From: Chloranthus sessilifolius
Taxonomy: Eukaryota; Streptophyta; Magnoliopsida; Chloranthales; Chloranthaceae
Assembly (NCBI GenBank): GCA_021018995.1
Contig: CM037588.1
Coordinates: 36,205,000-36,268,999, forward strand
Direction of reading: 5' to 3'
Length of the DNA stretch: 64,000 nucleotides
Shown here: positions 35,700-47,349 of the stretch, one piece after another
Numbering within the stretch: the stretch's first letter is position 1
Layout: every line of letters starts with the position of its first letter
Made by a program: the position numbers and the translations under genes
Notes under the pieces: generated by a model
What the model was told of the DNA's origin: nothing
Databases searched by the model: none
What the model saw: only the letters and a program-made list of their open reading frames with translations

Positions 35700-36471
35700 G
35701 AAAAAAAACAAAAAACAAACAAAGCCATAAGGTTCCAGAAGGGCAGCCAGCAGAGGCAGCCAATCTAAGCGAGGATCAGCCCCCAACCTCAATACGCAGG
35801 ACATAAAAAGTGGAGGGTCACAAACGCAGATCTTCAACCCCCTGCCTCTCCCATATTTATCCAACAAGGTCCAATGGCACATCAGATCTTTAATAAGACA
35901 AAGGATGGTGCCAATGGGAGGACGTTTGTGACTAAAAACTCTGTTGTTTCATTCGAGCCAAATGGACCATATCACCACGTAGGCGCCCACCCTCCAAAAA
36001 GCTCCTTGCTGACTGTTCCATCTTAATCCATTCCAAGAGATGAGAAAGGCTAGCAAGTTCTTCGGGACAACCCAGCTGAGATCAAAGGACTTCAAAATAA
36101 TGCCCCATATCTTAGTGGCAACCCAACAATGTATGAACAAGTGGGAGATAGATTCTTCCATGAGAAGACACATTGGGCATCTATTCTGGAGAGGTTTGCC
36201 TCAAGCGATTAGCTGGTCCATCATCAAGATGCGCCCCCTTATTGCCGTCCAAAAGAAAAACTGAACTTCGGGGGGGAATCGGTGCCTTCCAGATGAAGAA
36301 CCATTCCACCCTAACCAGAAGCCTACAACTGAGCCCATCTTTGAAAGACTTGACCGAGAAATTTCCATTTTTGCTGGCCAACGAAAGTCTCGAGTCAGTG
36401 AGATGACGATTCGAAGAAGAGCTATACAACACATTCATCAACGTAGGTGACTCTTTTCTTAAAGAACACAC
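35700..36471 (-). pseudogene. LINE ORF2 C-terminal fragment with zf-RVT region
   Basis: Minus-strand reading from 36471: NGNFSVKSFKDGL, then WFFIWKAPIPPRSSVFLLDG, typical of the region after the reverse transcriptase of plant LINEs. The 36173-35949 frame follows, with CLLMEESISHLFIHCWVATKIWG, the zf-RVT domain (C..C..H..C), and VVIWSIWLE just before an in-frame TGA. The frame then continues as NNRVF to about 35800. The 5' part with endonuclease and RT is missing, as in 5'-truncated LINEs. Confidence 0.7.
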
Positions 36472-36489
36472 TCATGTAGTAGTGTTGTC

Positions 36490-37060
36490 TTAAAAGGAGC
36501 AACTACTCCTAGAGATGCTTTTATGTTGGAGAAAAAGTATCGTGGATGGGAATAGATTAAAAAAAAGGGATGGTGGATGGGCTGCTACTTTTTGAATGGA
36601 TGGTGGAGTCTTAGTTACAGGCTGATTAGGTAACTGTTGGATCATGGTGTGTACCATCTTGCTTGGATCATGGTGTGTACCATGACCAGTTGGATGTAAG
36701 GTATTGCACCAAGTCATTGTTGTTGGTGAGTGCAAGTGTTTGCACCCCATTATTGTTGTTGTTGGCGCTTACGTGCAAGGTGTTGCACCATGTTCTTGTG
36801 TTGTGATCCGATTGAGTCAGGGGGAGATAATGGTATAAACATGTATCCTTTTGTATTTGTGGGCAAGTTGGAGATCCATGTCATCGATGATCCAACTTAA
36901 GGGGGAGTGTTGGGAATAATATATTTAGTGTGAGTTAGTAGGAGAGGTAATATAAACTCCAAAGAAAAGTACAAAGCTTGGAGGTTAGTGTAAGATCAAT
37001 GAAGAAGTAGGGAAAAAATAGCTTGATAACATACCTTATCTAATAAAAAATATACTTTAG
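36490..37060 (+). repeat. Ty1/copia 3' end: polypurine tract and LTR start
   Basis: AAGGGGGAG at 36899-36907 directly before TGTTGGGAATAATATATTTA, the usual copia tract-LTR junction. Upstream, GGATCATGGTGTGTACCAT occurs twice (about 36640-36682). The LTR is cut off near 37060 by a foldback element. No pol is readable. Confidence 0.5.
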
Positions 37061-37483
37061 GTACTGATATTTGCAACTCAAGATTCGGTTTACGTAGCCT
37101 GTGGTTCCACCATTAAAACCATTGATTGCCTTGAATTCGATGATGGAGATCGTTTTTTCTTCCCAATCTTCCATGCAATAGAGCTTGAGATCATGGCCCA
37201 CCTATTAGACGGTCAAGTGTTGATTCCATGTGACACATTCCCAAAAGTGACCATGATAATGAGCCTACCATAGGAAAGGTTCTCGGGTCACTTTTGGGGA
37301 TGTGTTCCATGTGGAATCAACATCTAACCGTTTGATAGGTGGGCCATGATCTAAAGATCGATTATGTGTATGATTGGAACGAAAAAATATCTCCATCGTC
37401 TGATTCAAGCCAGTCAACGGTTTTAACGGTGGAAGCCTCAGGCCGCAAGACTGAATCTTCAGTTGCAAATAACGGTAGCGTAC
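37061..37483. mobile_element. foldback (MITE-like) element
   Basis: Two arms of about 200 bp (37061-37262 and 37276-37483) are imperfect reverse complements with a short loop. Matching words include ATCATGGCCCACCTAT / ATAGGTGGGCCATGAT, GTTGATTCCA / TGGAATCAAC and ATTTGCAACT / AGTTGCAAAT. It ends in GTAC at both sides. No coding capacity. I could not identify a target-site duplication, so the superfamily is undecided. Confidence 0.75.
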
Positions 37484-40379
37484 AGTTTATTACATGCAGT
37501 ACTATAGTGCACTCTATTTATTTGATAATAGGAGTCACATTCAAGTTTCAAGAACTCTGTTTACATGTTGGGAGAGAATCACTTTCTAGTGGTTATGTGT
37601 TGCATTTGATTCTCTCATCTAACATAACACATTTGAATATTATAAGATCTCACAATGTGAGAGGGTGATTTAATTATTTTTACACCAAAGCTCTTATTTT
37701 GTGCAATTTCATGAGCAAAATATATAGTTAACTCTTACAACTGCTAGTTGCTAAATTTACATGTCCTTTACATAGTGTTATTACTGTGGGTGGGTGTGCC
37801 GGTGTGTGTATTTCTAGTATTCTCTAATAATTTTGGATTAATGGAGTGTCAAAGGCAAGGATTAAAATTTCGGTATCGGTCTAGAGGAACCATCGTGTAT
37901 TGAGGCCGTGTCTTTTCTAGTATTATCTAATAATTTAGGAAACAATGAAGTGTCAGAGGAATCATTTCATATGATGTGCCTTTTAGCCCCCCAAATCATA
38001 TCAAGGGGGTAGGCGGTTGTCTCAGACTAATCCCTATGGGGTGTCATCGCCCCCAACATGCCACGAGTATTTCACAATTTACGCATATGTGGCACCCGTT
38101 TATGGCGGAAGAGGAGTCGTTTTAAGTTCATGACCTTGGGGAGCAATACCCAAGTCGTCAATCGATGCAACAAACGCTTCGTGGGTATTGGATTTGGGCC
38201 TGAATGATGTCTGGAGAATCAGCTTCTAGAGGATTCAATAGCTTTATAACTTCAATAACCTTATGATGCCTATGAGGAGTGAAACCAAATAATTTATAAT
38301 CAGCAATACAAAGATGCTTCACTTAATGACCTTAATATTGGTAACTACACATCCCTGCCTATAACAATATGGCTGTTTGACTGCAGAATACAGCTGTATG
38401 AGACTGGTTTCAAAAGTATGACTGAGGAAACACTGTGAATGAATAGGTTTTATTGATTTCTCATGTTAAAAAGAAGCAGTTTGGGTTTGAGAGATTCTGA
38501 TTTATAAAATTTGTTAACCTACAAAGTTATTCCAAATTTGTGTATTCGAAAAGGCGTTAACATCTAATGACATTTCTCTATTTTTTATTTATTTTTATTT
38601 TTATTTCAGCAGGCATTACAGTTGAGAAAAAGAAAACAGCAAACAAAACCTAGAAATTGATGGTGGGGTGCACCAGTGTCTTAGACAACAAAGGATTTGA
38701 CACATGTAATAGCAGGGTCTCAAGCAAACCTAAATATAAGAGTCACGATATGGAGGTCATGGATTCAATTTCAATCAACCCGCCTAAAAAACCAAGCATC
38801 TGACATGCATTTTATACTTGTTCCAATCAATACCACTCAAGGGAAACCACCAAAATTGAACATGGGAAAACAACAAGTCCATAAGATGGTGCAAGGGCAT
38901 TGACAGTCTGGGTCAGCCCTACAAGCAAGTCACAAGAAAGGAGTTTTGAAGTATAGTGATCTTCAGTTCATTTTGGATAATACATGAAAAGTTGAGATTG
39001 TTGGGATTTGATTTAAATGTCCCAATGCAAAGAGTTTTGATGGATTTAAAACCATCAAGAGGTGAAAATTTTGTGGATGCAAGATGGGTGGAATCCTGAA
39101 CTCTTGGGAAAATGACCCTTCTCTGAGTCATAAATAGGGAGCTCTAAACATTTAGTTGTCATCAAACACTAAAAAAGAGAATGACCTTTGAATATTTTGA
39201 TTAAAGGGTTTGGCTCAACTGTCATTTTCCTTTAAGAAAGGGAGAAGTGCTAATCCTACCAATACGAGAAAAAACGATCCTGATTATGTAAATTAACTAG
39301 TTAAACGAAATATGATTTGCCCAGGAAAGCTCTGTACGCAAAAAAATCTACCTCAAGATGAATGCTTGATGAGGACTACCGAACTAAGTAAACTTTTATC
39401 AGACAAGTTGAAATAATGTTTGATTGAAAGAATGTCTTATAGTGCAAATTGATAGATGGGACTATCGTTATCATTAGTATTAATTACTTTTTTCGGAAAA
39501 AGGAAACTTAAATGATTTGTTTTCTGTAATTATTGGATGGTAACTATTCACCATGCCATTAATGTTAATTCCAGCTTCCAAACTTATTTTCTTATGAAGG
39601 ATTTATTTTATTACGTGCGTTGATCCATTGATAAGTTCATTGAGAAGACATCTTGATTCTATCCAATTAAATAGTCTGATTCCTTTTTGCTGCTTTGATT
39701 CAGCTTCAATTACGCACCCAAATGAGTCACCTATTATACATGTGCTCAGCCTAGAACTCCATGGATTTAGGCTCATCCCACATATATCAGCCTCCAACTA
39801 GGTCAGACGTACCTGAGTCAACTAGATCATTATGGTGCAGCAACTCAACTGAGTCAACTCAGTTTCGGTGAAACAATTCGGTTTAGTGGTGGTTGAATCT
39901 TACACGGAAACCAGAGTACCAAACCTTGTTTCCTTCTTATATACACTTTTGAAGCTTCTGAGAACATCCAAAAATTGCATTATGTCATTTTCTTTTCTTA
40001 ATTGTCCGCTTCGCCAGTTTATTACAGTTGTCAAAATAATATCATTAAAAAAAAAAAATCTCCAGCTAATATGACAAGACTTGGCAACCTCTTAAAAAGA
40101 CCATTAAAAATATAACATAGACCAATAGATCAACCTAGATCCTACAATAATGCTTGAGTTACCTTAAGTTATAATTCCCGATATTATCCAATACACCAAG
40201 TTTTCCTAGTAATAAAATTCTATCTGAGTTTCTTTGTGCGAGGGATATTAAGAAAAGGGCTGCCTTCAAGCAATTGATGTAGTTCTCAATGGAATTAACC
40301 TTATTTCATATTCTATCATATCAAAGACAAATCAGTAAGCTAGACATGTATCTTTTTCTATTTTCTCACTTGGTAGGAG
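37484..40379. other. no recognisable gene
   Basis: Interior of the CACTA element. 37800-37990 has a diverged repeat of TCTAGTATTNTCTAATAAT. No domain seen in any frame. Confidence 0.4.
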
Positions 40380-40560
40380 TAGTAGGTGAAGTGTGCTAAG
40401 TTAGTGTTATCAGCATTGTTTTTAGTCCCACCTTGTCCATGTGTAATATGTTAGGGGGTGCTCCTCTATGTAAGGAGTTCTCTTGTAACTCTCATATCAT
40501 ATCTATATAGCAACAATGTAGTCTTTAGTCTCTCTCTCTATCTCTCTCTCCTCATTTCTT
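40380..40560 (+). repeat. LTR-like remnant
   Basis: GTAAGGAGTTCTCTTGTAAC followed about 30 bases later by TATATAGCAACAATG and TCTCTCTC-rich sequence, resembling the R/U5 part of a copia LTR. Boundaries unknown. Confidence 0.3.
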
Positions 40561-41217
40561 TCTTTCTTTAATGAACCATAGTTAGTTTATATCTTAACTG
40601 ATTATAGTTTTCTACAAAATAATGGTATTGTGGTTGTTCTTGGGGGTTCCTTTGGCTCTCTGATGATATATTTTAAATGACATGAAATTATACATTTCTC
40701 GTTTCGTGCTAAAATTCTCATTTGAACCATCGGATTATTTTATTTTAGCTAAATCACTTGAACCATGGGTCTGTCACATAAGATTTTCTAAACAAGGTTT
40801 TTCTGATGTGAATGTGGAGCAGATCCACTTGGTGTCCAAGCAAAGAAGGCTAGCATGGAAGGAGATCTGGAGGTATATCATCCTTTTTTTCTCAACAATT
40901 AACATTTATGCAGCTTTTGTTTGTTTGTGTAAGTAGCTATTACATCAAATCATTCTTTGTACAGGTTTGGGCAGGACCCCTTTCAGGCTATAGTACGAGT
41001 AATGAGCAAAACATGAGAATTTTTTTTGACAAATTGTTGAATGTCTTATTATAAACCGAATCAAGTATATAAATTAGTACCAACTGCAATAAGAAGGGTA
41101 TGCACCTGGTTCTAATACATATCGTGTTCTACCGTTATTTGCTCTATTTTTAGTACCAAAGTGGTATTGAACCATGCTCTATAGTTATTTTTGTCATGTT
41201 CTTTTGAGTTTTACAGT

Positions 41218-41264
<47 letters not shown>

Positions 41265-42224
41265 GATAGAAGTGTGCAAGATGAGGTAGGTTTTTCTCTT
41301 CATGTAAGATGGGTTAGATCTGGCATTCATAAACTTCTTAGGCTCATAGTTGTTTTATTGTTCTTTTCTACATGCCATATTTGAATTTTCTGAATTTCTA
41401 GAATATGTTTTTTTTAAATACTAATAGGGAATTGCAAATATATTCTGAAGGTTTCGAACTTGAGGTAGAACCTTGCCTAGATGATTGTTCTTTTTAAATA
41501 CTAATAGTCAAAAAATGACATCATGACCTGCATAGATGATTGCAGTATTTCTACATTTGCTTCATTTGTGGTACTCATCATATTGAATGAATTATGGCTT
41601 AACAGGAACAAAAATACAGCATTGACAATTCTATCAGACAAGGCATCCATAAACCAAAAGAGGTAATTAGAAATTTTATCTTCTTCATTACAGAAATTTG
41701 TGTTGTCATACATTTAATCCATTTGCCTGTATGTAGGGCATTGACATAATTTCTACATGCACGGATGTTTCTTTTGCCATCTGAATAAATACTATAAAAG
41801 CAAGGGATTTAATCCATTAATGCACCATGGCCTAGACTTTAATAATGTGTTCCTTTTGATTTCAGGCGACCGATTTCAAGCTCACCTCAAATGGATCACT
41901 AGGGATCGGGGACACTTGGCAGGAGAGGCGAAGCAATTTTTTTTTTTTTTTTCTTTTATTTTGAAAATGGGCCATAGGATTCTCATATTGTTAACTCTCT
42001 TTCTTTTCTTCTTCTTTTATTTGAATAAAAGGATTGGACATGTAGAGTTTAAAATATTTGATTGATTTGAAAGGTTGGATCATAGGTTGAGATGAAACCT
42101 TTTGTTTGAATAAAATAATTGGGCTTCTACATTTTTTATTAATGGCATTGAATTATTTGCATTTGAGTTGAATGGATGTGTTGAAATATGAGATTAATGA
42201 CCTTTTTTTATATAATTTTTTTAA
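40561..42224. other. no recognisable gene; (TA)n at 41223-41262
   Basis: A 40-base TA microsatellite lies at 41223-41262 and a T-run at 41938-41951. Open frames are short and unsupported. Confidence 0.5.
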
Positions 42225-42608
42225 AGCATTAAAAAAATTGTATTAAAAAAAAAGCATTAAAAAAATTATATTTAAAAAAACATAAAAAAATTGCATTAAA
42301 AAAAGCATAAAAAATATTATTTTAAAAAAATTGTATAAAAAATCGTTGACGTAATTTTGTTTTTTTAAAAAATAGTATTTAAAAAAAAAAATTTGCATAA
42401 AAAAACCACTGCCAAAAGCAATGGTTTTTTCTATGACTGTAAAGAGCAGTTGTTATTGAAGTTCGTAAACCACTGTTTTGTGTAGTGGTAAAAAAAAACC
42501 ACTCCTTTTTTTACAATTGTTTAGGGCAGTGATTTAAAAAAAAAAAACCACTGTCTTTGAAAAAATCATTGTTTAAGACAGTGGTTTTTTTTGCTTTTTC
42601 ACGTAGTG
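42225..42608. repeat. right terminal and subterminal repeats of the CACTA element
   Basis: A-rich degenerate tandem units containing GCATTAAAAAAATT (42225-42380), then alternating AAACCACTG / CAGTGGTTT / AGTGATTT words, ending ..CACGTAGTG. Confidence 0.75.
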
Positions 42609-42611
42609 ACT
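42609..42611. repeat. right target-site duplication of CACTA element (ACT)
   Basis: Copy of 28869-28871; the aORF resumes at the next base. Confidence 0.88.
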
Positions 42612-43376
42612 GCCTCCATCCAAACTGACCCTGCCCCTGAGATTGCATTTCCCCAGCCAACTCCCTTTACTTCTACCCCATCCATGCCATCATCCATCCC
42701 CCCTCGTCAACTGGATGGCCCTACTTCTCCTGCTGATGAATCCGTCCTACCTGCTTCCCTTAATCCCCCACCTCCCTACCTTACTCTCCTCAGGGCCATG
42801 CAAGCCAATGCCTATATTAAGAGAGATGCACTTCGAGGCATGGCTGACTTGAGAACCACTATGAGGCAGCCTCTGCTTGACCACATCAAATTTCTGTAAG
42901 TGACTTACAAGCTGGAGAAGAAAGAGATAAAGAAGGGTTGGCAGGAAATTATGGTGCAGTACAACTAGGAGAAGAATAGAGCTGAGGGCCAAGAGGATGT
43001 GATAAAGGCCCTACAGGTACAGCTGAGAGTAGCAGAGGACAAAGCTTATGATTATTGGGTGACTATTATAGCCTTGCAGAAGAACTTAACTGAAAAGACT
43101 GACAGGGAGTTAGCTGAGGCTGTTTCTAAAGAATTAAACTCTGATGCTCCTCCCTTGGAAACAACTCCTCAACCAAAGGAGCCTAGCAAAGTCAATCGTG
43201 GCATCAAATTCAAGGAGCCCCCTTCCAAGCCAAAGCCACCCCCTCAAAAGAAAGCTACATCCAGGACTAGAAAACCTTCATCCACCAGGTCTTAGTCCAC
43301 TGCTACTGCTAGGAAGAAAGAAAAGGGTAAAGGACTCAAAGATCAACCTGAGGTTGCAGAGGAGTCAGATGATTAG
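42612..43376 (+). pseudogene. putative plant transposon protein (aORF) of A2, 3' part
   Basis: One frame with stops at 42897, 42966 and 43293, ending at TAG 43374. It begins ASIQTDP, matching an internal repeat of the A1 aORF (SIQTDP), then continues Pro-rich to YLTLLRAMQANAYIKRDAL. A heptad-like region follows (about 42900-43140: KLEKKEIKKGW, QVQLRVAEDKAYD), likely a coiled coil. The tail is Lys/Pro-rich (KFKEPPSKPKPPPQKK, then RKKEKGKGLKD) and ends in acidic EESDD. This gives the full architecture of the A2 protein: basic N-terminus, conserved domain, Pro-rich linker, coiled coil, basic tail. Confidence 0.75.
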
Positions 43377-43961
43377 AGTTGTACAGTTAGGATATTTTTG
43401 CATAATCTCTTGTCGAACACTTTCCTTTACATTGTGCATATTTTGGTGTTAATAAAGAAATTTCTCTTTAGTCTATTTACTGTGGTTTTCTTGCTTTCTT
43501 TCTATTTTATTGTCTGCTTTCTTGTCCTCATTTGTGTGTTTTGTTTACAACTGGTTCTTATTTTGTTTGTGTATCGATATTCTTTGTTCAGCTGTAGTTT
43601 ATTTGTTTATTTTTCTTTCCTTGCTTCTTTGTATATATATTTTTCTCATGCTGCACATTTCATTATCTTTGAATCAGTGAGGACACTACTCCACATAGGT
43701 TTAGGGTGTGGCAGTTTGCCAATAGAGTAGTTAATGGTAGTGCAGCAAGGTTTTAACTGAAATTGAGGAAATAAAATAATTTCCCACCTGATTCTTTTTG
43801 AAATAGAGGAAATTAAAAAACTTTTTAAAACTGAAACATGTTATAGTTCCAACATTTTCATGAAGCAAACGTCAGTAATTTTCAAAAATTAGTGCATAGT
43901 GAACTTGGAAAGAGAGAAAATTGTGAGGATATGCCCCAGAAATCTGATGGAAGACCATACC
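43377..43961 (+). other. 3' non-coding region of A2, interrupted by element M
   Basis: T-rich, then 43670-43961 matches element B 17780-18090 closely (TTTCCCACCTGATT, ATGGAAGACCATACC). Homology stops at 43961 where the M LTR begins, so M is inserted here. Confidence 0.65.
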
Positions 43962-45416
43962 TGTTGTGCGCGGATTCTTTACCAGTGTATGCTATTCTTA
44001 TTGTGTGGTGAGAACAAATTAAAAATTAAAGTAAAATATAAGATGGAAACAACACAACTAAAGTAATCCTAAGCCTGCAAGATACAGGGCTCTTGTAGCA
44101 AGTTTTGATAAGTAAGAGTTTGTCTCAAAGAGAAATTGATCTAGAACCCAAAATGGGCTATAATAGTAGGCCTCCAGATCTGGCTACTGATCTGACAATC
44201 TTAAAGAAAGGGAGTTGGGTGTCATGTCTACACTAAATTACCTACTGAAAAATAGAAAAAAATAAAGTGCAGTCCTATCCTAAGAAAGGGTTATAAAGAA
44301 GGGGGTGATGGTGTGTTAAAATAAAGATAAAAGGGTGAGAAGTAAGCAGTTTAGGTTAAACGTTCATTCATTTATGTAACTCAGATTTAGGGCTCTCTCT
44401 GTAGCAAGTCCTTATTGAAGTGCTATCAATAACCTTAATAAGGTAGAAGAATCCAACTTAACCCATGCCATTTGGGGAGCTCTTAAGGTTATAGTCTATC
44501 CACTTGAATGGTTACAGTCTATCCAATAGAGTATGTCAAATCCCATTGATCAAGCTAGAAATGCTAACCCAATCCAAGGGAGTGGGTTGATTAAACCTAA
44601 TCCAATGAATCAAATCAGGCCGTGAATACCATTGCAAACATATGTCTGTCAATGCTCCGAGCTCCCCAGATCTATGCACATATCTGGCTGACATTCATAG
44701 GAGTTCCAACTCATAAAATCCTGTGTATTGTCAAGGTCAGCGGCACATTGATGCCCACACAAAGGACCAGCAACAAGTTGAATAGGGACTTAAGCACAGC
44801 AAATCATTGCTACAAAAGGCCTGCATGACTCAGCCTCCCAGTCTGCAATCACTATAGAGAAGCCAAATCTAACATCTGATAGCGGTCAAGTAAGACAGAG
44901 GGGAGTTTGTTCCTACACAATCTCTCACTAGGCTACAAGCTCAAGTGCAAAGAGAAAGAATTCATCTCAGATCTGTAACTAAGTTTGTCCTAGGGCTATA
45001 GTTTGTCCACTCTAATGGTCACAGGCAATCCACAGAGGCTCCCTTACCCACGAATGCTGAGATACAACATGAAAACTGCATTCTGCCACCATGTTCCTCA
45101 GGCTATAAAAGCTCAAGCTTCCATGGGCCTTTTAATAAGCTCAAATCCTAAATGTATACTATAGCCTGAATAGAATTACGAACAAATAGGAAAACAACAT
45201 ATTGAGTAAGCATTCAAATATAAATTCTATTGATCTGATCTTACTAACAATAAAATTTCTCCAGGCAGCAACCTTGTGCACAACAGCTCAAAATAAAATT
45301 CCAATATTTAAATGACCTATTACAAAACCAAATGAAACTACACCTAAGTGCTTACCAAAGATTTAGCCAGCAAGTGCTGAGCTAAGAGAGAAGAAAAAAT
45401 GGAAAAAGAGGTGATC

Positions 45417-45443
45417 AAACCCTAACCCTAACCCTAACCCTAG
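45417..45443 (-). repeat. short telomere-like hexamer run in the M LTR
   Basis: Four CCCTAA units (on the minus strand TTAGGG) just downstream of the M TATA box in transcription direction. The A3 LTR has two units at the same place (49959-49973). Confidence 0.85.
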
Positions 45444-45513
45444 CCTGCTTGAGCTCTCAGCCGACAAAGGTTGAAGGAGAAAGTGAATGATGATTTCTAA
45501 GTTACAAGCGTAG

Positions 45514-45522
45514 CTTATATAC
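45514..45522 (-). promoter_or_regulatory. TATA box of the M LTR
   Basis: GTATATAAG on the minus strand, in the same position relative to the motif cluster as TATATAAG in the A3 LTR (49886). Confidence 0.5.
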
Positions 45523-45699
45523 TTAGTCTCAATGTTGTGGCTGAGAGGAGAGTAAACCCTAATTTTTTAAGCAGATGTGGCACTATTACAACCCTTGGAT
45601 GTCTTAGGATGCGTGCATCAGAATCTGTGCCTCGGGGTGTGTGCCCTACACTTAGGGAAATCCCCAAGAGGTCCTTGAGTTAAGATTGAGAAGTGGAGA

Positions 45700-46330
45700 G
45701 CTTGAGCTTCGTGAGGTTGGCTTCTGCATATCACTTCTATCACAAAGCTGCAGAGTGTTCGCGGGGTAGAGTTTGGCATGGAATATTGCTATCTCACGAG
45801 TAGAGTTTTGGGCAATCATGCAGCTACTTTAGCTTTAAATGCACTCATGCAGAATGATTTCCAGTGCTTTGATTGCTCGTACAGAAGAGCTTTAGAAATT
45901 TCATTCGTGAGGCACCTGCACAGATGCTTTTGCATCTCGCTTGTGAGGTTTGTGCGAGAGAGCTGTGTGAGAGAACTTCTGGGCATCTCTCTCTTTCAGA
46001 GCCACGCAAGAACTGCACGGGGTTTTTGCTATTGTCCACGCCAATTAGTCTCGCAAGGTAGTGCGCATGGCTGCATTAAGGTTTGATCCTTGCGAGAACT
46101 TCACGAGCTATATTTCTGAAGGCTTAGTGTGCGAGAGCTCCGTGAGTTTCTTCACTTGATGATTTTCGTTGAAGTGCGCGACTGCTACGCGAGAGCCACT
46201 TTGCGATAACCTCTTCCTTGAGCTGCACGACTTCTTCGCGAGATCTATTATATTGCATGACTTAGCTGCACGAGGGAGCTCTGTCAGTGAATTTCAACAG
46301 CGCGAGGCTGCACCTCAGCTGTGCGAGATA
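45700..46330 (-). promoter_or_regulatory. CGCGAG-type motif cluster in the M LTR
   Basis: More than 20 degenerate copies in 630 bp, such as GTTCGCGGGG, TGTGCGAGAG, TTGCGAGAACTTC, TGTGCGAGAGCTC, TACGCGAGAGC, CTTCGCGAGATC and AGCGCGAGGCT, many followed by AGCTC or AACTTC. Same class as in the A3 LTR and upstream of the A1 aORF. It lies about 200 bp upstream of the TATA box. Confidence 0.7.
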
Positions 46331-46664
46331 GGTCCTTGGCTTCACTGCTGCAATGCACATGCCTCTGTTGCAGCTTACTCCACTCTCACCTATACTTCTT
46401 TCATCTCCTAGCCTTCCTTGGTCCATTATGACATGCCAAATAGTCACCATGGTGTGTACCACCATGGTATTCTATCACTTTCTGATTCAACTGTCATCTT
46501 TTGCTTGCATTCTCTCTTCTTGGCACCAAAAGCACAGACTTTGTGTTAAGCCGTACAATTTATTCCTAACTACAAAACAAGTTAAAAAGGAGTTATTAGT
46601 CAGCTTCAAGGTCCAGCAAAGGCTAGGTTAAGAGTTGAAAAGTGGTACTTTTCAGTGATTAACA

Positions 46665-46676
46665 CACCCCCAAACC
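46665..46676 (-). other. polypurine tract of M
   Basis: Minus strand GGTTTGGGGGTG, identical to the tract of element B. Confidence 0.8.
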
Positions 46677-47349
46677 TAATCTTTGCTAGTCCCTGAGCAA
46701 AGCAAAATTTAAACAGCTACTCTAAAATTGTAAATGCCACTTTCGTAGGGAGCACGGATGCATTTAGCTTATGCATCAAACCTTTTAAACCCCTAAGTGA
46801 TCCCTAGTGGAGGAGTGAAGTCTCATGAGGGTTTTCAGTGAAGGTATCCATAAACTTCTCAATGAAACAATTAACAAAAGTGTAAACAGTGGTCACTCAG
46901 TTTTAAATAAATACAGTTCACTTCACCCTTGCTCTATCAAAATTAGAGGAGTTCTAAAGTGGTATATGCAAACAATTTAATACCTCAGTCATGCATTCAT
47001 GCTCATTACATCCAATCAGCTGACACCAAGAAAACAATATGTGCAAAACAGTATCGAGCTTACCAGTACATCAAAATTCAGGTTCACACAATGCCTCAAT
47101 GATTTCAATCTTAGACCCAATGCTCACCAGGGCTGTCTCTCATATATGAACTTAAGGGTGTATCATTTCACACAAGCTCAAGAGTAGTTGCATACCCCAA
47201 ATGGGTTTGCATGCATGAGCATAGGCAGGGCTTTTCTTGGGTTGTATTGTGGCTTAGGGTATGGGTTGTAAAGAATAAAAAGGGTAAAAAGGGATTCAAA
47301 AAATTTGAGAAATCAACACAGGTAGGAGATAATTCATGACTTCACCTTC
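46677..47349 (-). other. 3' non-coding region of M
   Basis: On the minus strand it matches element B 18690-19440 (for example CACTCCTCCACTAGGGATCA and GCCTATGCTCATGC). No gene. Confidence 0.6.

Larger units (their letters stand above)
28872..42608. mobile_element. 13.7 kb CACTA (En/Spm-like) DNA transposon, transposase not found
   Basis: Ends are inverted: CACTACATCAAAATGAAAG on the left and, reverse-complemented, CACTACGTGAAAAAGCAAA on the right. Both ends carry repeated AAACCACTG / CAGTGGTTT subterminal motifs (28905-29005 and 42395-42595), typical of CACTA transposase binding regions. Flanked by ACT; removing it rejoins the A2 aORF in a readable Pro-rich frame. The interior holds copia, LINE and foldback fragments, and I recognise no TNPA or TNPD transposase, so the copy is probably non-autonomous or decayed. 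Confidence 0.87.
43962..46664 (-). repeat. 3' LTR of antisense Athila element M
   Basis: On the minus strand it begins TGTTAATCACTGAAAAGTAC at 46664 and ends CGCACAACA at 43962. It is about 2.7 kb, the same length as the A3 LTR (48816-51512), and the two are alignable as inverted copies (for example AGTACCACTTTTCA at both starts). It carries the CGCGAG-type cluster, a TATA box and a telomere-like run. The polypurine tract abuts it at 46665. Confidence 0.85.

Noticed and set aside
41223-41262. (TA)n runs as signals of an origin or matrix attachment
   Set aside because: Plain microsatellites, common in plant intergenic DNA; nothing else supports a function.
45417-45443. Possible real interstitial telomere or chromosome end
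   Set aside because: Only four hexamers inside an LTR, with the same position shortened to two in a sister LTR; part of the element.
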